Shown here: in pieces, positions 57,911 through 64,000 of the stretch | Layout: every line of letters begins with the position of its first letter | How positions within the stretch are numbered: the stretch's first letter is position 1 | Origin: Methylobacter sp. KS41 | GTDB lineage: Bacteria; Pseudomonadota; Gammaproteobacteria; Methylococcales; Methylomonadaceae | Assembly: GCA_002862125.1 (NCBI GenBank) | Contig: PHSP01000003.1 | Coordinates: 1,426,001 to 1,490,000 of the forward strand | Length of the DNA stretch: 64,000 bases | Reading direction: 5' to 3' | Notes under the pieces: generated by a model | What the model was told of the DNA's origin: nothing | Database searches by the model: none | Seen by the model: the letters and a program-made list of their open reading frames with translations, nothing else | Program-made: the position numbers and the translations under genes

Positions 57911-60900
57911 ATGAACATGACTGAAGACGCCATTACCTCATTACGGACTGCCATTAATCAAGCTTATTTAGCCGATGAAAACGAAGTTATGGGTGGATTA
58001 TTTGCTGCTCTGGGCGCTTACGATCCTGTGACTGTCAGTGAATCCGCCAAAACGCTGGTTAATGCAGTCAGAGCAAAAAAGGACCAACAATCGCCAATCG
58101 AAGCTTTTATGCGGGAATATCAGCTTGATTCACAGGAAGGCATTGTTTTAATGGGCATTGCCGAAGCCCTGCTGCGAATTCCGGACAGCTTTACGCAAGA
58201 CCTGTTTTTACAGGAAAAATTGACTCATGCCGACTGGCAAGACCATTTGCAGCGCAGCGACTCTTTTCTGGTCAATTTATCCAGTCAGGCCCTGCTGTTG
58301 ACCAGCAAATTCGAAGCCCATGTGTTGCTGTCAGAAAAGCGCTGGTTTCCAATCTTTGAAAAGTTATTATCGCGAATGGGGGCGTCGTTAATACGCGCCG
58401 TCTTAAAGCAAGTCATGCAATATCTGGCTGAGCAATTTATTTTCGCAGACTCGATACAACACGCGATTCAACGTAGCGAGCGGGAAACGGCATACCGTTA
58501 TTCTTTTGATATGCTGGGTGAAGCGGCTCTAACAGCAGTTGATGCAGATCGTTATTATCAGTCCTATCTTTCGGCAATTTCAAAGCTGGGCGAACATGCA
58601 TCGTCCGCCGGTATTTATTGCAATCCGGGTATTTCGATTAAATTGTCGGCGCTTTGTCCTCGCTATGAACCACTACAGCATAACCGGGCGGTAAATGAAT
58701 TAACCGGTAAACTGCTGGCTTTGGCGCAGAAGGCTCAAGCCGCCAATATTTCCATCACTGTCGATGCGGAAGAATCGGAACGTCTGGAAATGTCCCTGGA
58801 TATTTTCGCCGCCGTTTTTACGCATCCTGATTTTAGCGGATGGTCCGGATTGGGTTTGGCGGTGCAGGCCTATCAAAAAAGAGCCTTGCCGGCGCTTCAT
58901 TGGCTTGCCGGGTTGGCTGAAATGCGGCGAGGGAAAATCCCGGTACGTCTGGTGAAAGGAGCCTACTGGGACAGTGAAATAAAACGTGCGCAGGAAAATG
59001 GGCTTAGCAATTATCCGGTGTTTACGCACAAGTCCGCGACCGATATAGCCTATTTAGCCTGTGCGCAATTTATTCTGTCCAGACCGGACGTTTTTTATCC
59101 GCAGTTCGCCACGCATAACGCTCACACCCTGGCCGCCATCAATCACTACGGCAAACAACACCCCGGATATGAATTCCAGCGTCTGCACGGCATGGGGGAG
59201 GCGCTTTATCATGAAATCACCGGCGCTCAAAATTGGCAAATTCCTTGCCGTATCTATGCGCCGGTCGGGCATTTCCATGAGTTGTTGCCCTATCTGGTCA
59301 GGCGCTTGCTCGAAAATGGCGCGAATACTTCCTTTATCAATCAGATTGACCGTTCTGATATTAGTGTTGAGGAGTTGAGTAGCGATCCTGCAGAGCGGGT
59401 AAAAACACCGGCGAACAAGTCTCAAATTGCCTTGCCCTGCGCGCTATACGGCGAACAACGGCTTAATTCCCAAGGCTTGAATCTGGCCGACCTTGAACTA
59501 TTAAAGCAGCTACAGCAAAACCTGAGCGCTTTGGCTGATAAACAATGGCAGGCGTCATCAATAATTAATGGCCGGTATTTTTCAGGCGAAAAACATCCTG
59601 TCACAAGTCCGTTTGATAGGAGATCAACGGTCGGCAGGGTAATTTACGCGGACAAAAAGGCTATCGAACAGGCATTGGAAGGCGCTGATCAGGCTTTTAC
59701 AAAATGGCGGCTTGAACCCGTGGAAGTCCGTTCAGAATACCTGCGAAAAGCCGCCGGTCTTCTTGAGCAGCATCGGCTGGAACTGGTTTCCTTATGTATT
59801 CGCGAAGGCGGGCGCACCATTAAAGACGCCTTGGCGGAAGTCAGGGAAGCCGTGGATTTTTGCCGCTATTATGCGCAATCAGCGCTTGAATTATTCAGCG
59901 TGCAAAAATTACCGGGGCCAACTGGCGAAGAAAATCTGCTCTACCACTATGGCCGGGGCGTCTTTGTGTGTATCAGCCCCTGGAATTTCCCGATAGCAAT
60001 CTTTATCGGCCAGATAACAGCAGCCCTCGCCGCAGGCAATACTGTAATAGCAAAACCGGCTGCCCAGACAGCGCTAACCGCGCAGCGTTGCGTGGAAATA
60101 CTGCATCTGGCGGGCATACCGGAAACAGTTTTGCAGTTTTTACCGGCAAGCGGCAGCATGACCGGACAATACTTGCTGCCTGACTCAAGAGTCGCTGGCG
60201 TAGTTTTCACCGGCTCCACGGAAACCGCCCGGTTTATCAACCGGCAGTTAGCGCGGCATCATCAGGCTATCGTGCCGCTGATTGCCGAAACCGGGGGGCA
60301 AAATGCAATGATTGCGGACAGCTCCGCGTTAGTGGAACAACTGGTTCAAGATGTCATCGTATCGGCTTTTAACAGCGCCGGTCAGCGGTGTTCAGCATTG
60401 CGCGTGTTATTTGTGCAACAGGAAATCGCCGATAAAACCGTAGCCATGCTGATAGGGGCTATGCAGGAATTATCCATGGGTGATCCCGGTGTTTATAAAA
60501 CCGACATTGGTCCTGTCATTGATCAGGCGGCGCTGCTTACATTAACCAGTCATTTGGAAAAAATGAAGCAGCAGGCGAAACTGCTTTTTCAGCTGCCTTT
60601 AGATGACAGTTTGCGGTTTGGCAGTTTTTTTCCGCCGGGTTTGATAGAAATAAGCTCGTTATCACAACTGACGCAGGAAGTATTTGGACCGGTTTTGCAT
60701 CTGATCCGTTATGAATCGTCTGAATTGGATCAGGTCATCAATGCTGTCAATGCAACCGGCTACGGCTTGACCTTAGGGATACACAGCCGTATTGAGGCCA
60801 ATATAAGGACTATCCGGCAAAGAGTCAAAGTCGGCAATATATATATCAACCGGAATATAATAGGCGCAGTAGTCGGAGTTCAACCTTTCGGAGGCATGGG

Positions 60901-61030
60901 GCTTTCCGGCACCGGCCCCAAAGCCGGGGGTCCCGGTTATTTGCGGCGCTTTGCAATGGAACAAACCGTTACCACGAATACCGCAGCCATAGGCGGAAAT
61001 GCGGGTTTACTAGCCAAGGACTTACGTTAA
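57911..61030 (+). CDS. putA: bifunctional proline dehydrogenase / L-glutamate-gamma-semialdehyde dehydrogenase
   Basis: A 1039-residue PutA from the ATG at 57911, preceded by GAGG four bases upstream; an in-frame ATG further up (57851) lies inside a palindromic repeat and is rejected. There is no ribbon-helix-helix domain, so this is a non-regulatory PutA. The FAD proline dehydrogenase barrel (about 130-460) shows RLVKGAYWDSEIKRAQ, THNAHT and RLHGMGEALY. The aldehyde dehydrogenase half (about 520-1010) has SPWNFPIA, GSTETA, AETGGQNAMI with the general-base Glu, and NSAGQRCSALR with the catalytic Cys. It oxidises proline to glutamate, giving electrons to quinone and NAD. Its stop overlaps the convergent sensor gene stop. 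Confidence 0.95.
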   Translation: MNMTEDAITSLRTAINQAYLADENEVMGGLFAALGAYDPVTVSESAKTLVNAVRAKKDQQSPIEAFMREYQLDSQEGIVLMGIAEALLRIPDSFTQDLFLQEKLTHADWQDHLQRSDSFLVNLSSQALLLTSKFEAHVLLSEKRWFPIFEKLLSRMGASLIRAVLKQVMQYLAEQFIFADSIQHAIQRSERETAYRYSFDMLGEAALTAVDADRYYQSYLSAISKLGEHASSAGIYCNPGISIKLSALCPRYEPLQHNRAVNELTGKLLALAQKAQAANISITVDAEESERLEMSLDIFAAVFTHPDFSGWSGLGLAVQAYQKRALPALHWLAGLAEMRRGKIPVRLVKGAYWDSEIKRAQENGLSNYPVFTHKSATDIAYLACAQFILSRPDVFYPQFATHNAHTLAAINHYGKQHPGYEFQRLHGMGEALYHEITGAQNWQIPCRIYAPVGHFHELLPYLVRRLLENGANTSFINQIDRSDISVEELSSDPAERVKTPANKSQIALPCALYGEQRLNSQGLNLADLELLKQLQQNLSALADKQWQASSIINGRYFSGEKHPVTSPFDRRSTVGRVIYADKKAIEQALEGADQAFTKWRLEPVEVRSEYLRKAAGLLEQHRLELVSLCIREGGRTIKDALAEVREAVDFCRYYAQSALELFSVQKLPGPTGEENLLYHYGRGVFVCISPWNFPIAIFIGQITAALAAGNTVIAKPAAQTALTAQRCVEILHLAGIPETVLQFLPASGSMTGQYLLPDSRVAGVVFTGSTETARFINRQLARHHQAIVPLIAETGGQNAMIADSSALVEQLVQDVIVSAFNSAGQRCSALRVLFVQQEIADKTVAMLIGAMQELSMGDPGVYKTDIGPVIDQAALLTLTSHLEKMKQQAKLLFQLPLDDSLRFGSFFPPGLIEISSLSQLTQEVFGPVLHLIRYESSELDQVINAVNATGYGLTLGIHSRIEANIRTIRQRVKVGNIYINRNIIGAVVGVQPFGGMGLSGTGPKAGGPGYLRRFAMEQTVTTNTAAIGGNAGLLAKDLR

Positions 61031-64000
61031 TTCCATTCTGCTGCTGACTCGAGCTGTTCCGGCTTTGCGTCAAGCAACTGCTCAAACCGCTTTATCTCCA
61101 CTGGCTCGCTAAACAAAAAACCCTGAAACAGGGGGCAGTTGTACTGCTCAAGGAAGATACGTTGCATTTCCGTCTCGACTCCCTCGGCGATGACTTCCAT
61201 ATTCAAGTTCTTGGCCATGCCAATGATGGTTTGCGCGATAACCGCATCATTTGGTTTTACGCCAATGTTGCGGACGAAAGACCGGTCAATCTTGAGCTGG
61301 TCGAGAGGCAGTTTTGTAAGGTAAGCCAGTGATGAATAACCGGTGCCAAAGTCATCCATGGAGAAGCACACGCCGGTTTTTCGAAGTTCATTCATTTTGA
61401 GAATGGTGTCGTCGATGTCGTCTAGCACCAGGCTTTCTGTAAGCTCCAGCTTAAGCCGGTCTGGCTTTATGTCACAAGAATGTATTATTTGCAGAATTTG
61501 CTCGACAAAGTCGGATTGATAGAACTGACGAGCGCTCACGTTGACGGAAAGCTGCAAATGACGGGCATTAATGCTATTTTCCCAGGCTTTGATCTGTGCG
61601 CAAGCTGTTTTCAGCACCCATTCCCCAATAGGCAATATTAAACCGGTTTTCTCGGCCAAGGGAATGAAATCAGCCGGCGATATCAAGCCACGCTTCGGGT
61701 GTCGCCAGCGGACAAGCACTTCAGCGCCGATGATCTGCTGATTGTGATGAACCTGGGGCTGATAATAAATCGTAAATTGATTTTCCATCAGCGCCTGCCG
61801 CAGGTCTGATTCCATGGCGGCGAGGGCCGTGATGCAAGCCTGCATTTGGGGGTCAAAAAAGCGCATGGCGTTACGACCCGAAGCTTTAGCTTGATACATG
61901 GCGATATCGGCCTGCTTCATCAACTCGTCTATGCTTTTTTTGTGGCCATTGAACAAGGTAACGCCAATACTGGGAGAGTTAAAATAATCCTGCGCGGCAA
62001 GCTGATAAGGCTTGTTGAGAACAGTTAGGATTTTAGCGCCGATCACTTCAGTCTGAGCCGCAGCTTCGATTTCTTCTTCACTCAAGTCTTCCAGCATTAT
62101 CACGAATTCATCGCCGCCCAGACGAGCAACGGTATCTCCTTCGCGAACATTGGATTCAAGACGTTTCGCAACCTGCTGCAGTAGAAAGTCTCCCATGTCA
62201 TGGCCGAGGGTATCGTTAAGCGTCTTGAAATTATCCAGGTCTATAAATAGCAACGCGCCTTTTCGGCCGCTACGATGGCTGAAAGCCAATGCAGGGTTTA
62301 AGCGGTCCCGAAGCAAGCGCCGGTTGGGCAGATTAGTAAGGGGATCGTAGAAGGCCAGTTGTTTAATCTCGTCCTCGGCAGCTTTACGATCGCTGATGTC
62401 GATATGCGTAGTAACGTAATGAGTGACAATACCCGCGGCATCATTTACCGCAGTAATAGTTAGCCACACGGGAAAGTTTTCACCGCTCTTGCGCTGGTCC
62501 AGAATTTCACCCTGCCAGGTCCCTGTATGATTAATACTATTCCACATGGCGGCATAAAAGGTATCGCCATGCCGCTCTGATTTGAACAAGTCCATTTTAT
62601 GCCCGACCATTTCTTCAGAGGCGTAGCCGGTTAAGTCGGTGAAGGCTTGGTTGATTCTTAGAATTACTGCCTCCGCATTGGTGATGGCCATTGCCGCATG
62701 AGATTCAAAAGCACTGGCAGCCACTCGAAGCTCTGTTTCAACCTGCTTGCGTTCGGTAATATCCTGAATGGTGCCGACCAGATGCCTTGGATTGCCGGAA
62801 TCATCACATTCAATGTCGCCATGAGCAACTACCCAGCGTGTTTCACTATCAGAGAGACGGATAATCATATACTCTAGCAAAAAACGTTCACGGCCACGGA
62901 TTATCTCCTGATACCGGTGAAGGATACGCTGACGATGGTCAGGATGGATCAATGTCGCCCAATTAGGCATATTCCGTGTAAATGATGCGTTAATGCCGAA
63001 AATATGATCCAACAGCGGGGAGCTTTCCCATTGGCTGGTAACCGGATCAATTACGAAGAAGGCAATTCCTGCGGTTTCTTGAGCCAAAAGCAAAAGTTTT
63101 TCGTGACGGCTGGTTATTTTATTTTTTCGTTTCAGGGACCTATAAAAAAATAATAACGTTAAGCTGACAAGCCCGGTTACTAGAGTAATGCTCAAGGCGA
63201 TTTTTCTATATCGGCGCAGTTTTTCCTTAGCCGCCAAGGCGTTTTCCTCATAGCTGAAATTTTGCAAGAACTGATCGTTTTTAACCATGCCTGCTTTGAT
63301 GAATGTTTCAGTCATGTGCCGCCAGCGCCAGGGATTCATGTGTCCCAGATCAATTACGTCAGGTACGATCAATGAACGTACTGCCTCGGCTTCAAATTCA
63401 AGATGTTTCCTGGATTTGCTAACTTTGTATTTATTGATCAATAGATCAATAATTTCTTGCGGGTGGTTCATTGCGTAATACCATCCTTCCAGACTGGCCT
63501 GACGGAATGCTTTTACTCGCTCAGGATGTTGTTTAAGTTCCTTTTCAGTGGTAAATAAAATGTCACTGTAGAAATCGACTCCATAATTGCGCGGATTGAG
63601 TACGATAAACTCAACCCCTTCCTGCTCTAGAAAGAAAGGCTCATTGCTCAGATATGAATTAAACGCGTCGACTTTACCGTCAGCCAGGTCACGAATTTCA
63701 TAACTGCTTGGAATGACATGGATGCTGTTAATGTCAACGCCCTCATTATTGAACATGGCGACAAAATCAGCGTCAACAGCTTGCTCAAGCAACATGACTT
63801 TTTTTCCGGCCAAACCATCCGGTGAAGAAATTCCGGAATCTTTGCGTGCAATTAACACGGAAGGCGAGTGTTGGTAAATTGCAGCCAGGGCGACAAGAGG
63901 CGCGCCGCGTAAACGTTCCAATAATAATTCGCTATTGGCCTCGCCGTATTGGGCATAACCTTGAAGAACTTCCCGGACCGGTTTTTTTTCCGGGGAGCCG
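61027..64000 (-). CDS. NMT1/THI5-like sensor with PAS-PAS-GGDEF-EAL (5' end beyond window)
   Basis: The reading frame stays open to the right edge, so the start is missing; the first visible residues are GSPEKKPVREVLQGYAQYGEANSELLL. Then comes a periplasmic NMT1/THI5 substrate-binding-like domain (VALAAIYQHSPSVLIARKDSG ... NPRNYGVDFYSDILFTTEKEL), a membrane helix (IALSITLVTGLVSLTLLFFY), two PAS domains (WESSPLLDHIFGIN; MAITNAEAVILRINQAFTDLTGY) with PAC motifs, a GGDEF domain with intact RLGGDEF, and an EAL domain with intact EVLVRW, DDFGTGYSSL, LKIDRSF and AEGVET. It is probably an active c-di-GMP enzyme controlled by a small periplasmic ligand. Confidence 0.9.
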   Translation of the reverse strand, partial: GSPEKKPVREVLQGYAQYGEANSELLLERLRGAPLVALAAIYQHSPSVLIARKDSGISSPDGLAGKKVMLLEQAVDADFVAMFNNEGVDINSIHVIPSSYEIRDLADGKVDAFNSYLSNEPFFLEQEGVEFIVLNPRNYGVDFYSDILFTTEKELKQHPERVKAFRQASLEGWYYAMNHPQEIIDLLINKYKVSKSRKHLEFEAEAVRSLIVPDVIDLGHMNPWRWRHMTETFIKAGMVKNDQFLQNFSYEENALAAKEKLRRYRKIALSITLVTGLVSLTLLFFYRSLKRKNKITSRHEKLLLLAQETAGIAFFVIDPVTSQWESSPLLDHIFGINASFTRNMPNWATLIHPDHRQRILHRYQEIIRGRERFLLEYMIIRLSDSETRWVVAHGDIECDDSGNPRHLVGTIQDITERKQVETELRVAASAFESHAAMAITNAEAVILRINQAFTDLTGYASEEMVGHKMDLFKSERHGDTFYAAMWNSINHTGTWQGEILDQRKSGENFPVWLTITAVNDAAGIVTHYVTTHIDISDRKAAEDEIKQLAFYDPLTNLPNRRLLRDRLNPALAFSHRSGRKGALLFIDLDNFKTLNDTLGHDMGDFLLQQVAKRLESNVREGDTVARLGGDEFVIMLEDLSEEEIEAAAQTEVIGAKILTVLNKPYQLAAQDYFNSPSIGVTLFNGHKKSIDELMKQADIAMYQAKASGRNAMRFFDPQMQACITALAAMESDLRQALMENQFTIYYQPQVHHNQQIIGAEVLVRWRHPKRGLISPADFIPLAEKTGLILPIGEWVLKTACAQIKAWENSINARHLQLSVNVSARQFYQSDFVEQILQIIHSCDIKPDRLKLELTESLVLDDIDDTILKMNELRKTGVCFSMDDFGTGYSSLAYLTKLPLDQLKIDRSFVRNIGVKPNDAVIAQTIIGMAKNLNMEVIAEGVETEMQRIFLEQYNCPLFQGFLFSEPVEIKRFEQLLDAKPEQLESAAEWN

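Overview
The window comes from the chromosome of a gammaproteobacterial, type I-like methylotroph, most likely a methanotroph of the Methylococcales. The main evidence is a serine-cycle/H4F block near the right end: formate-H4F ligase, serine hydroxymethyltransferase, MOFRL glycerate kinase, NADP-linked methylene-H4MPT/H4F dehydrogenase MtdA and malate dehydrogenase. It sits beside ordinary gammaproteobacterial housekeeping clusters. The assignment is inferred from gene content; no methane monooxygenase or rRNA gene is present to confirm it.

Layout. 1-3.7 kb: accessory region on the minus strand with a palindromic REP-like repeat, a UPF0175 protein, a GNAT/DUF1778 toxin-antitoxin pair with its probable operator, and a type I methylase gene (hsdM) whose 3' end is frameshifted and which has no hsdS or hsdR in view. 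3.8-9.8 kb: a flavin-binding split-barrel protein, a P-loop kinase fused to a ParB-like domain, rlmJ, an RMD1 protein, a small exported protein and a large FAD oxidoreductase. 10-13.4 kb: one 1132-residue secreted repeat protein with a VPLPA-CTERM sorting signal and nine exact 150-bp repeat units. 13.8-15.3 kb: a broken nitrilase-family gene and a class II aldolase. 15.5-22.2 kb: complete nqrABCDEF for the Na+-translocating NADH:quinone oxidoreductase, followed by its maturation gene nqrM. 22.2-32.7 kb: a CBS protein, sbcB, small membrane and exported proteins, an EEP hydrolase, the cutA-dsbD-tlpA thiol-redox operon, fxsA and uvrD. 32.9-36.5 kb: gap-pyk and a PfkB kinase. 36.6-38.2 kb: a GGDEF-EAL protein with degenerate motifs. 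38.3-47.3 kb: the long trpF-trpB-trpA-accD-folC-dedD-cvpA-purF-metZ run. 47.4-49 kb: a fused double ABC ATPase. 49.1-57.7 kb: serine-cycle genes, split by a 2.2-kb accessory patch (50.7-52.9 kb). 57.9-64 kb: putA and a large NMT1-PAS-PAS-GGDEF-EAL sensor that runs off the right edge.

How the genes fit together. FtfL supplies N10-formyl-H4F; MtdA interconverts methylene and methenyl forms of the C1 carrier; GlyA joins the C1 unit to glycine; glycerate kinase feeds 2-phosphoglycerate to lower glycolysis (Gap, Pyk are nearby); malate dehydrogenase closes the C4 arm. Na+-NQR and PutA deliver electrons to the quinone pool.

Most unusual observation: the last 17 codons and the stop codon of glyA occur a second time 592 bp away (52342-52395 versus 52934-52987) with seven base differences, all synonymous. 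The 538 bp between the copies carry a miniature phage-tail-collar gene and a palindromic repeat. This looks like the footprint of an element that integrated into the 3' end of glyA and supplied a replacement 3' end. Other points of interest are the kinase-ParB fusion, a toxin carrying an apparent antitoxin tail, a DsbD with two tandem periplasmic domains, and a possible folded leader upstream of nqrM. No rRNA, tRNA or CRISPR array was recognised.
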